Shown in pieces: positions 1 to 7,528 of a stretch of DNA of 64,000 bases; within the stretch, counting starts at the first letter, position 1; the number at the start of each line of letters is the position of its first letter. The stretch is from Megalonaias nervosa (Eukaryota > Mollusca > Bivalvia > Unionida > Unionidae). The notes beneath the pieces are model-generated. The model ran no database searches and was not told the DNA's origin. It saw only the letters and a program-made list of their open reading frames with translations. The DNA is taken from contig JAECUM010006732.1 in assembly GCA_016617855.1 (NCBI GenBank), positions 28,010 through 92,009 on the forward strand, read 5' to 3'. The translations under genes were made by a program, and so were the position numbers.

Positions 1-1
1 A

Positions 2-892
2 CAACAAGTACTCGAGGGTATTGACAAAGTTCGTGAGGAGGTCGGTGACGTAATAGATATTGTTACGCCAAAACCAAAACAAAAACAAAAACCATCCCAA
101 TTAACCAAATATGGTCGTAGACTACTTAAAGAAAACGATGTTGCGGTCGCTGCAACAGGATATTCGCAACGTGATAAATTATTAGATCCAGACACCGTTA
201 ATGTTCTTGAAAAAAATTGGGTTCCTTTTATATTTCGACAATCTCGTGGTATATCTAGAATCACCGATAAATATAAGAATGATTTTGAAACTTTTATGAA
301 ACAAGTTGAAGATGCTAAAGAAGGTCCATTATTTGGAGATATACCATCACAACAACATGTATCGCCACCATCACAACAACAACAGGTATCATCACCATCA
401 CAACAACAACAATTATCATCACCATCACAACAACAACAATTATCATCACCATCACAACAACAACAATTATCATCACCATCAATACGACAAATACTACAGC
501 AAGCACGACAATATGAGGCTCCCATTACTCCAGAAATCGATGAATGGGAAAGAGAACAAAGGAAAAGATATAAAGAAGAAAAAAGGATGGAAAGAATGAA
601 AAAAGAAGAAGAAGAAAGAATGGAAAGATAGCCTTCTTCGGATTTTATAAAATCTTCTACTGGAAGCGGTCTTTCTACTGGAGGTGATTTTACTCTATGT
701 CCAAATAACGTTATCTCTGACGTTGAACGTCTGGAGATTCTCATTGGAGGAAAACGAGCTGGTAATAATTCTCCAGAAATAATTAATGAAGCAGCTGATA
801 TTTGCAGACGGTTATTTACTGGCGGTATCATGGACGTTGATGTTTATCAGTCTCTTATTAATGAAATTGCCGATGACTACTACAGCGACTAA
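2..892 (+). pseudogene. Polinton core-like protein of unknown function, 5' partial, one amber stop
   Basis: The frame is open from base 2, so the protein starts left of the window. It continues to TAA at 890-892 with one in-frame TAG at 629-631. An N-terminal helical region is followed by a Ser/Pro/Gln segment built from a 27-bp tandem repeat (about 345-480), then a charged Glu/Lys/Arg helix. Downstream of the amber codon is a conserved tail containing GGKRAGNNSPEIINEAADI. The same tail, with AGN followed by E-I and a D-I-L helix, is found in the protein at 47052-48110 and in the relic at 30905-31140, so the reading frame beyond the stop was real. It overlaps the next gene by 20 bp. No known domain is recognised. 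Its place beside the capsid genes suggests a virion component, which is inference. Confidence 0.7.
345..480 (+). repeat. 27-bp in-frame tandem repeat encoding Ser-Pro-Ser-Gln4-Leu units
   Basis: About five near-identical copies of a 27-bp unit (CAACAACAACAATTATCATC plus ACCATCA). It is in frame with the core-like protein and gives a Gln-rich linker. Because the unit is a multiple of three, other frames also stay open and would encode His/Asn runs. Those are by-products. Confidence 0.9.
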
Positions 893-1388
893 GTACGTAA
901 TTAAATACAATTACTATAATAAAATGATCGTATATAGTACTCACCGTGGATCAACTATGGTCAGGGTAATAAATTCACGATTACCAGTATACAAAACAAC
1001 CTACGGAGATGGACTAGGTGATGTTGTTCAGGGTCTATTTAGAAGGATATCCCCAAAAGCAATACCGATCGCAAAGCAACTGGGAATGAAAGCTATTGAT
1101 GTTGTTCGTGAAAAAGGTATTGGTGCTATGGGTAATCTCGCTGGTAAAGCATTTTCAGCGATTAAAGATAGGTTAGCACGATTAATACGACGAAAACCTC
1201 AACCTGTAAAATTACCTAGTACTGAAGTAATGCCTGCAAATGTCAGTAAAATAATAAATCAAGTTGCTAATCAAAAGCTATCAGAGTTGGCTGATGTACC
1301 AATGTCAGAAAAAGAAAAAAATATAACCGCTAGTCTGATAGCAGGAAGTGGTCTCACTTCCCGAAGTAGTCTTCGTTTTAGACGATAA
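873..1388 (+). CDS. small basic Polinton protein (core or minor virion protein)
   Basis: An intact 171-residue frame starts at ATG 873-875, inside the end of the preceding gene (20-bp overlap). An upstream ATG at 786 in the same frame lies within the preceding coding region and was not chosen. The product is rich in Arg/Lys, with a Gly-rich stretch (YGDGLGDVVQGLFRRISPKA) followed by an amphipathic helix and a basic RLARLIRRKP patch. Position between the core-like gene and the capsid, and composition, match the 114-residue protein at 48965-49309, which lies directly before the capsid gene of Polinton-2. DNA-condensing or minor capsid roles, like adenovirus core proteins, are plausible but inferred only from charge and context. 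Confidence 0.65.
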   Translation: MTTTATKYVIKYNYYNKMIVYSTHRGSTMVRVINSRLPVYKTTYGDGLGDVVQGLFRRISPKAIPIAKQLGMKAIDVVREKGIGAMGNLAGKAFSAIKDRLARLIRRKPQPVKLPSTEVMPANVSKIINQVANQKLSELADVPMSEKEKNITASLIAGSGLTSRSSLRFRR

Positions 1389-1402
1389 TAATTATAATAA
1401 AG

Positions 1403-2784
1403 ATGTTCAAGCGCATATCTGATCCCGCATTTGACATGGACGCACCAGTACTTAAAGATGAGTCTGTGCGTGATTATCAATATTATTCTTATGATGCTCG
1501 AATTCCAGATCAGCGTGGACGAATTGAACTACAAGTTCAGGATACAAGTAGGTATTTCCTACCCGCTGAGGCTTTTATTGAGGTTGAAGGTGAAATTTTA
1601 AATAACGCTGCTCCTGCAGCACCAGTAGCATATGGAGACGATGTTAGTGTCGGTTTTGTTAATAATGGTATTATGGCGTTATTTGATAGTGCTACGTATA
1701 TGATTGATGGTAAAAATATTGAATCAATTCAGAAGGACGTTGATGTTGCTACAACGATATTAGGCCTTGCAAGATACAGCGACGATTATTCAAGATCGGC
1801 TGGCCCGTCAATGATGTTTGCAAAGGATACAACTGATTCTCCAGAGTATAACAATATGAAATAGGGCGCCCACAAAACCATGCCAGAAACGCCAACGCTG
1901 ATGTACAAAGTATGATTATTAATGTAGATCCAGATTTTAACTTGGGATTTAGATCACGTCGAGCAATGTTGCGTGGTGGAAGAAGAGCATTTTCATGTGC
2001 CATTCCACTGTCACATATTTTTGGATTTTGCAGAAATGTCAGAAAAGTCATTTTCGGAGCTAAGCACACAGTTGTACTTGTACGAAAAGCAACCGACGAT
2101 GATGCAATCTGGCGACCCGCTGGTACTGATCCTGGTAGAGTAATTCTGACAAAACTTTCATTGTGGATGCCGGTGATGACTCCAACAATACCTGAAGAAG
2201 ATCGTCTACTCTCTTTTATGAATCAAGGTGGTAAATCAGCGTTGTCATGGTTAACAATGACCACAGATGCTGTTCAGAGCGCAATTGATGGTTTATTTAC
2301 ATGGCAAATAGCCTCTCAACAGGGAATATCCGCACCACGACATATATTTATTGCATTTCAAGATGTTACACGAGTAAACAGTCAAAATCACAGTATTATG
2401 ATATTTGACAATCTTGGTGTTTCCGAGGCTTCTTTAAGGATAAATGGACATCAAGAACCATCCGAGGATATATTACTGAATTTCGATCAAAATCATGTAG
2501 CACGTGCATATCATCGTCTAATGACGTTCATGGGATGTGATCAAAATATTGATACTGGTTTACAAATATCACAGTTAGATTTTACAACCTTATATCCAAT
2601 TTATTACTTTTCGCTCGAACATTTAGATTTAACCAGACAGGCAGTAGTCGATATACACTTTCGAGCTCGTGTGACACTACCAATAGCACCAGCACCACTT
2701 ATTCCTAATTACAGAGCAATTGCTGTCATACTCAGCGATAAATCGATGTTACTTGAAGGTGCTGGTGGACGAATGAGTCGTTGA
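1403..2784 (+). pseudogene. double-jelly-roll major capsid protein, one frameshift
   Basis: Two frames together encode about 460 residues, the usual size for a Polinton hexon-like capsid protein. The first runs from ATG 1403 to about 1860. The second, shifted by -1, is open to TGA 2782-2784. The frame change lies around 1850-1865, where the sequence reads into a TAG, and a one-base change explains it. Family evidence: residues around SHIFGFCRNVRKVIFGAKH and LSLWMP align with STIFGFCRDYNKVF and LALWMP of the Polinton-2 capsid (49360-50901), and the N terminus has the same spacing of conserved acidic and Pro-Ala-Glu positions. Preceded by AATTATAATAAAG before the ATG. No slippery heptamer is obvious, so a programmed frameshift is not favoured. 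Confidence 0.85.
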
Positions 2785-2829
2785 TGCTCCAGTAGAAAAC
2801 ATGTAATTAGATCGTTTATGAATATTATA

Positions 2830-3288
2830 ATGTCGTATAATCACGTTAGTGTTAGTCTGACTCCTGGTCAGATTAAAAGGATACAATCAGCATCAAAAAA
2901 TAACTGTGGATTAAAAATATTGTTAAAGAAAGATCAGATGAGTGGTTCAAATAAATTATCTCTTACAGAACGTCAGCTCGGGTATTTCAATGAATCCAAA
3001 AAATCAAATAAAGGTATAAAACTTAATCTTTCTGCGGGTGCCATTAAAGATATAATTAAGACGGGTGGTATATTTCCACTTCTTGCTGCTATACCAGCAT
3101 TAATAGCCGCTGCAGCCCCAGCTGTTGCAAAAGCAGCTGCATTAGGCGCTGTTGGAACTGCTGCTGGAATGGCATTAAAGAAAGCAACAGGAAAGGGAAT
3201 CAAAAAAAAGGGAAGGGGTCTAAGATTACCAGGGACTCCACATTCATGGTACGGAAAAGGCCTAAGATTACCAGGGACAGTTTACTGA
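2830..3288 (+). CDS. small hydrophobic capsid-associated protein (adenovirus pX/pVI-like position)
   Basis: The N-terminal part (VSLTPGQIKRIQSASKN) and the LNLSAGAIKDI motif are shared with the broken gene at 50949-51357 of Polinton-2. They are followed by an Ala-rich hydrophobic segment (about residues 85-120) and a Lys/Gly-rich tail holding GRGLRLPGT and KGLRLPGT. In Polinton-2 that tail motif sits on a separate basic peptide (51371-51562), so the two genes seem fused here. ATG 2830 is preferred over the in-frame ATG 2818 because AATATTATA directly precedes it, as in the neighbours. Minor capsid or membrane-active role is inference. Confidence 0.7.
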   Translation: MSYNHVSVSLTPGQIKRIQSASKNNCGLKILLKKDQMSGSNKLSLTERQLGYFNESKKSNKGIKLNLSAGAIKDIIKTGGIFPLLAAIPALIAAAAPAVAKAAALGAVGTAAGMALKKATGKGIKKKGRGLRLPGTPHSWYGKGLRLPGTVY

Positions 3289-3296
3289 TATCTCCT

Positions 3297-3710
3297 ATGT
3301 CCAATTTTGATTTACTAGATGCTGCTAAAAAATTAAAAATAAAAAATTTTAGAGGTGTTTTCATGCGCGATCAATTACCAAAACAACCAAATAACATTGA
3401 AACCGGTATTATTAATCTCGATGAAAATTCTGGTCCAGGCACGCATTGGGTCGCTTATGCAATTGATCCACGTGGAATTATTTATTTTGATTCATACAGA
3501 CTAGCTCCACCAAAAGAATTCTTAAAGTATATTAGCGGCTATCAAAGTACTCCAATATGGTATTCAACATTACCAACACAAACATTAACTGATCCACCAA
3601 TATGTGGTCGAGAAGTACTTAACGTACTTGATGCTATATCAAAATCAACAAAACCACCCCACAAAGTTGTACATGAATATACTACGACGTCACATTTAAA
3701 CAGACATTAA
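3297..3710 (+). CDS. adenovirus-type (Ulp1-fold) cysteine protease
   Basis: A 137-residue intact protein beginning MSNFDLLDAAKKLK. It has the adenain-like signature: catalytic His in SGPGTHWVAYA (around residue 55), an acidic/aromatic IYFDSYR, and catalytic Cys in DPPICGREVLNVL near the C terminus. The homologue at 51559-51981 aligns over the whole length. Expected to cleave capsid precursors during virion maturation, as established for adenovirus and predicted for Polintons. The ATG at 3297 is chosen over the in-frame ATG at 3246, which lies inside the preceding gene. The Cys context lacks the Ser seen in the Polinton-2 copy (SACGYY). Confidence 0.88.
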   Translation: MSNFDLLDAAKKLKIKNFRGVFMRDQLPKQPNNIETGIINLDENSGPGTHWVAYAIDPRGIIYFDSYRLAPPKEFLKYISGYQSTPIWYSTLPTQTLTDPPICGREVLNVLDAISKSTKPPHKVVHEYTTTSHLNRH

Positions 3711-3718
3711 TAAATATA

Positions 3719-4786
3719 ATGGTAGATATTTATGGAAGATCTTCTCGTGGTAAAGGTCATCAGCAAGTTGATTTATCTAAATACGCAACTCTCGATCAGC
3801 TCAGAAATGAGATTGATGATTTATTAAATATAACCAGTGTGGATCAAAGCGAAGTAGTTGTTTTTCAGGATAAGGAAGGACGATTAAAAACTAGTAATAT
3901 ACAACTACCAGATGTACTTATACGAGTTCCCACCGCGGTTGTTAATAATATAGTTACTTTTACTGATCAGGGTAAAATACAAGATTCCGGTACGTCAGTC
4001 AGCGATTATATTAAGAAAGCTGGTGATTCATTTACAGGTAACATTATTATGAATCAAAATAAAATTATAGACCTTGGAAACCCAACCGCAGATGCAGACG
4101 CCGCAACAAAGAAATACGTCGACGATCAAGAATCTAAGTACGTATTGGTCAACGGTGGCATAATGCGTGCATTTCTTAATATGAATAATAATGGCATTAA
4201 CAATCTTAGAACACCGGAATATGATTTTGATGCTGTTACGAAAAAATACGTCGATGATAAGGAAATTCCTATAACAACTTCGTTAACGACAATTAATGAT
4301 GGAATTGCTGCATTTAGAACTGATTATATTAATCACGTACAAACTTTTTTAAATTTTCGTAGAAATGTAAACAAAACCATTAAAGATTTTTTTGGGGAAC
4401 AACCAACCGTTGAAATAAAACTCTCCGACGTTAACACGAAACTCAGTGATATTGTCAGTGGAATACCTACTATTGTTCAAAAAACTAATCTAATTAAAAT
4501 TCCACACGGACAAATTAAAAATATCGTATATACAGTAGCATCAGGATCATCAACATGGACACCACAAAATAACACACTCGAACATACCGCAGAAGTAACT
4601 GGGTTATACAGGTTATCTATATACGATTCGGAAATTAATGCGGCAACTTCATTATCACCGAATGAATATCGTAATCCTCTATTGGTGATGCTAACCAAGA
4701 ACATCAAAGAAATCTTTACGCTGATATCAACGGAAATACCTCCGAGACGTTACTTGTGGTGCCTAGAATTCGTAGCTGAAACTTAA
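3719..4786 (+). CDS. phage-tail-fibre-like protein (Polinton fibre)
   Basis: Intact, 355 residues. A unique N-terminal ~95 residues is followed by two tail-fibre-type repeats: GNIIMNQNKIIDLGNP ending in DAATKKYVDD (about residues 105-140), and a second ending DAVTKKYVDD (about 150-180). A helical stretch FLNFRRNVNKTIKDFFG leads to a C-terminal beta-rich part with TWTPQNNTLEHTAEVTG. The repeat class (hydrophobic core, N-K-I, D-A-x-x-K-x-Y-V-D) is typical of trimeric phage tail fibres. The C-terminal 170 residues match 45099-45614 of Polinton-2 closely, while the N-terminal shafts differ. The likely role is a host-binding spike; this is inference. The ATG directly follows TAATAAATATA. Confidence 0.75.
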   Translation: MVDIYGRSSRGKGHQQVDLSKYATLDQLRNEIDDLLNITSVDQSEVVVFQDKEGRLKTSNIQLPDVLIRVPTAVVNNIVTFTDQGKIQDSGTSVSDYIKKAGDSFTGNIIMNQNKIIDLGNPTADADAATKKYVDDQESKYVLVNGGIMRAFLNMNNNGINNLRTPEYDFDAVTKKYVDDKEIPITTSLTTINDGIAAFRTDYINHVQTFLNFRRNVNKTIKDFFGEQPTVEIKLSDVNTKLSDIVSGIPTIVQKTNLIKIPHGQIKNIVYTVASGSSTWTPQNNTLEHTAEVTGLYRLSIYDSEINAATSLSPNEYRNPLLVMLTKNIKEIFTLISTEIPPRRYLWCLEFVAET

Positions 4787-4807
4787 TTAAATGACGTTGT
4801 TAGTATA

Positions 4808-5344
4808 ATGGATCAACCTCAGTCTCGCATCGACGTTCAACGTTACAGATGCAATCAGGTATGTGAGCGTCTGACTAAACTAAATAATTTTATCGACTAT
4901 TATAACACGAAAATAAAAAAATACAAAAGACGTATAGTTGTCATCGATGTAGTTGTTTACTCGGTTTCTGCTGTTATTACTGGAACAGGATTATTATTAT
5001 CAATGTTGACGATGACAGCACCTACTGTTATAACCATTATTGTTTCAGCATCAACGACTATTGCTGGAGTTCTCGGTATTATAACCAAAAAGATAGATAC
5101 CTGTACAAATGCTAAATTACACGATTATATGATTAAATTACATACAGTTGCAGATGCATGTTCTAAATTATCTTTGTATATTTCTTCGTGTGTCAGTGAT
5201 GGTAAAATATCCGATACTGAATTTGCTATGATGATGAAAACCTATGATGACGCTTTTAAGGTGATCGCAAATGATTTTAACGAATTAAATAACAACAATA
5301 ATAATAATGACAGACAGGGAGTTACTTCAGCAGATCGTTACTAA
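4808..5344 (+). CDS. predicted membrane protein of the fibre cassette
   Basis: Intact, 178 residues. A basic N-terminal helix (RYRCNQVCERL, YYNTKIKKYKRR) precedes two adjoining hydrophobic segments, about residues 42-68 and 72-95 (SAVITGTGLLLSMLTMTAP and VITIIVSASTTIAGVLGII). Then comes a Lys/Thr/Cys-rich helix and an Asn-run tail. The broken gene at 44511-45022 has the same layout and also adjoins the fibre gene, so fibre plus membrane protein travel as a pair. Starts after TTAGTATA; its 3' end overlaps the penton gene by 38 bp. A holin-like, membrane-penetration or envelope role would fit the topology, but none is shown. Confidence 0.65.
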   Translation: MDQPQSRIDVQRYRCNQVCERLTKLNNFIDYYNTKIKKYKRRIVVIDVVVYSVSAVITGTGLLLSMLTMTAPTVITIIVSASTTIAGVLGIITKKIDTCTNAKLHDYMIKLHTVADACSKLSLYISSCVSDGKISDTEFAMMMKTYDDAFKVIANDFNELNNNNNNNDRQGVTSADRY

Positions 5345-6773
5345 TACAACTCCGTCAAAAACTACTATGATATCATTAAGTTCGACCAATCCGGAATTTA
5401 GTGTCAATTTTCCAACATCAATTCCTGCAAAAGAAATAGCATTAGCACAGTTACGGGTTTATTATAGCTGGCCCAATATTAGATCAAAATCATTTGGTGG
5501 ACTACAGCCAAATAATTCATTAATATTTGCTAATAAGAATAAGCCTGATGGAACTCCTGACTGGCAAGTAGTTAGTATTCCAACGGGTAGTTATCAAATA
5601 GAACAGATTAATGATGAGTTCCAACGCAGAATTAAATCTATTACAGGAAAAGAATCCAAAATAGCAATTACTGTCTACGAACCGACACTATCTGCGGTTA
5701 TTGAAATAAATTCCCCTGATTACTCTGTAGATATTTATCAAAGTTCGATCAGATCAGTGTTAGGATGGCCTGATGTTCCACCTGTTTATAATGGAGTTTC
5801 AGAACCAAAAATAGAAGAATTTAAAATGAGTGAAGAAAAATTCATTAAAGATCCAGAATATCGAGGAAAACAACCATGGAGTAATAATACAAGATTTGGA
5901 TTTCCAAACGAAGATAGATATTACTTTACCGATTTTGACGGTAAAAGAATCCCCAAGTTGAATAAAGCATTATTTATTGTTAACACAGACACCAGGACGA
6001 AGATTAGTTACTATACTGTTGATGTAAGATTTATTAAACATTTTTTAGATGCTCTTAAACCTGAATACGATAAAACGTTTAATGATTTAAGAAATTTACT
6101 TATTTCATTATCACAACATTATAATGAAAGTGTAAAGCAGCAAATAATCGAGTCAATAAAACATTTAAATGGTATCTTGTTCGATTTATACATCGTCAAT
6201 CGAAGTATTATAAACACCGCGACTAAACTCGATGGAAATCGTTACACAAATCCAGAATCTAAACAAGTATTTCTTGATCATTATAAAATAACAGAAAAAG
6301 ATTTACAAACATTTGTTATACCAGATTTAAATAACGCTGAAATGAAGAAATCATTAAATGATTTTATTGAAGAACACTTTAAAAGAATATATGATTCATG
6401 GAAAAAAATAGCCCCACCACCGGTTATACTAAAACATAATAACAATCCCTTTGGTGCCGGACGTCATATATCGCCAGGTATTGTAAATATAACAACAACA
6501 ATTGCAGTCAATCTGGTATGTGACGTAATTGATGACAGTTATCAGGTAGATCTTTCAAAATCTAATCAGGCCCAACAGGGGTATATACTATATTCATTTA
6601 GCCCTAAAGATCCACCAGGGTGGTTAATTGTATCTGAACCAATTAACCCCGTGTACCTGCGAGTTCATAATCCATTTCTGACAAGAATAAATTTCAAACT
6701 CACTGACCAGGCAGGAAACATTTTGGATCTAAGACAAGAGTCTCTTAATATTAATTTGTATATACGCTCGTAG
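5307..6773 (+). CDS. penton-like minor capsid protein with large insertion
   Basis: Intact, 488 residues, about twice the 252-residue homologue at 48155-48913. The N-terminal ~170 residues (MISLSSTNPEFSVNFPTSIP, SIPTGSYQIEQINDEFQ, VLGWPD) and C-terminal ~100 residues (ILYSFSPKDPPG, INFKLTDQAGNILDLRQE, LYIRS) match that homologue, including the shared Y-S-F-S-P..PPG and LTDQ-G..LDL motifs. Residues ~175-395 are a mostly helical, Lys-rich insertion absent there. The fold is expected to be a single jelly roll forming the five-fold vertex; assignment rests on Polinton family knowledge and homology between the copies. The ATG lies inside the 3' end of the membrane-protein gene after AATAATAATA. 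Confidence 0.75.
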   Translation: MTDRELLQQIVTNTTPSKTTMISLSSTNPEFSVNFPTSIPAKEIALAQLRVYYSWPNIRSKSFGGLQPNNSLIFANKNKPDGTPDWQVVSIPTGSYQIEQINDEFQRRIKSITGKESKIAITVYEPTLSAVIEINSPDYSVDIYQSSIRSVLGWPDVPPVYNGVSEPKIEEFKMSEEKFIKDPEYRGKQPWSNNTRFGFPNEDRYYFTDFDGKRIPKLNKALFIVNTDTRTKISYYTVDVRFIKHFLDALKPEYDKTFNDLRNLLISLSQHYNESVKQQIIESIKHLNGILFDLYIVNRSIINTATKLDGNRYTNPESKQVFLDHYKITEKDLQTFVIPDLNNAEMKKSLNDFIEEHFKRIYDSWKKIAPPPVILKHNNNPFGAGRHISPGIVNITTTIAVNLVCDVIDDSYQVDLSKSNQAQQGYILYSFSPKDPPGWLIVSEPINPVYLRVHNPFLTRINFKLTDQAGNILDLRQESLNINLYIRS

Positions 6774-6780
6774 AACGTCC

Positions 6781-6810
6781 GATTATTTAATCAGGGGACA
6801 AAAAATAATC
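6781..6810 (+). terminator. hairpin just downstream of penton stop
   Basis: GATTATTT (6781-6788) pairs perfectly with AAATAATC (6803-6810), eight bases after the TAG stop. An alternative ATCAG/CTGAT pairing overlaps it. Possible mRNA 3'-end signal; compare the stop-codon hairpins at 49306-49318 and 50900-50916. Confidence 0.4.
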
Positions 6811-7144
6811 TGATGAGTAAATACATGAATAATAATCAATTTCTATGATTAAAGCAATTGTATATATAATAAAGCGAGATAACTCGGCTATCTCTCTCTG
6901 CGGAGTAAATTGATTATTTCCCTTACTACTACGTCGTTACCTGTACAAACCCAGTTGTATATACGTGTATAGCGTATTAGTCCGTCTGTCTGTTACATTA
7001 ACGAACTATAACTTATACGTGCAAATTATTTTATGAATTTTGAAAAACTGAAGTACAGTTCTACATTCTATTAGTAATACAAGTTCTGTGAGACAGCGCA
7101 AATATTATATATATATACTTAAATTTAACTGTATTATTGATAAG
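6811..7144. other. noncoding Polinton-1 end region
   Basis: AT-rich sequence without a credible gene. It contains one short imperfect hairpin (GAGATA...TATCTC near 6878) and a TATATATATA run near 7110, just upstream of the tRNA-like unit. Confidence 0.6.
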
Positions 7145-7218
7145 AGAGCGATGGCCGAAGTGGTAAGACGGTTGGACGTAGATCGAAGTTGTGCAGACTC
7201 TCGTGTGTTCGAGTCTCC
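7145..7218 (+). ncRNA. tRNA-like unit (A box and B box), degenerate cloverleaf
   Basis: TGGCCGAAGTGG (7152-7163) matches the A box and D arm of class II (Leu/Ser) tRNAs, and GTGTTCGAGTC (7205-7215) matches a B box. Box spacing is tRNA-like, but T and acceptor stems do not pair well, so this is a Pol III promoter-like remnant or SINE head rather than a working tRNA gene. It precedes the long hairpin at 7300-7398 by 85 nt, the same as in Polinton-2 (60004-60075). Confidence 0.55.
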
Positions 7219-7299
7219 AAAAATGCTAAAGATATTATCTTGCATTTGGCGACTGATGCTATTTAATTGGGGAAACCCGGAGAATTTTCTCGATATCCA

Positions 7300-7398
7300 C
7301 AACAGACAAAATACACTCTCCTATCATACACCCTTGAAGGGTGTACCTTTTACACTCCCGGGGTTTTGTATGGGGGGAGAGTGTACAAAATCTGTTGG
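7300..7398 (+). repeat. long inverted-repeat hairpin downstream of tRNA-like unit
   Basis: Left arm 7300-7321 (CAACAGA...TACACTCTCC) pairs with right arm 7373-7398 (GGAGAGTGTA...TCTGTTG), with a short mismatched centre. The loop holds a perfect 9-bp inner stem, TACACCCTT/AAGGGTGTA (7327-7345). Homologous to 60150-60253 in Polinton-2, where the arms differ in sequence but still pair. Confidence 0.7.
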
Positions 7399-7423
7399 AC
7401 GTAGACAAGATTCCCCCGTCATC

Positions 7424-7528
7424 ACCATTTGTATATATTCATCTGTATATAATCATCACCATTTGTATATAATCATCACCATCTGTATATAATCATCTGT
7501 ATATAATCATCACCATTTGTATATAATT
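7424..7528 (+). repeat. short tandem repeats, TATAATCATCACCAT type
   Basis: Five or six imperfect 16-18-bp units built from ATCATCACCATTTGTATATA. Matches the ATAATCATAACCATATGTAT repeats at 60755-60980, next to the right terminal inverted repeat of Polinton-2, so this is the end zone of the element. Confidence 0.8.

Larger units (their letters stand above)
1..7528 (+). mobile_element. Polinton-1 (Maverick), right-hand part, cut by window edge
   Basis: Eight closely packed plus-strand genes of Polinton/adintovirus type: core-like protein, basic protein, double-jelly-roll capsid, small hydrophobic protein, adenovirus-type cysteine protease, fibre, membrane protein and penton-like protein. All have homologues in the complete Polinton at 43935-61598, but the order differs: here fibre, membrane and penton genes follow the protease. 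Polymerase, integrase and ATPase are not visible and would lie left of base 1. After the penton stop come about 750 noncoding bases with a tRNA-like unit, a long hairpin and short TATAATCATC-type repeats. No terminal inverted repeat is seen, because the element stops where the LINE begins. Only two reading frames are broken, so this copy is younger than the other two. Confidence 0.9.

Noticed and set aside
306..599. His/Asn-rich frame and antisense Val/Ile-rich frame over the Gln repeat
   Set aside because: By-products of the 27-bp repeat, which is a multiple of three; the Gln frame continues in both directions and has homologues.
1845..1870. Programmed -1 frameshift in the Polinton-1 capsid gene
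   Set aside because: No slippery heptamer or clear downstream pseudoknot, and the Polinton-2 capsid is in one frame; a one-base mutation is simpler.
7145..7218. Functional tRNA-Ser/Leu gene
   Set aside because: A and B boxes are good, but acceptor and T stems do not pair.
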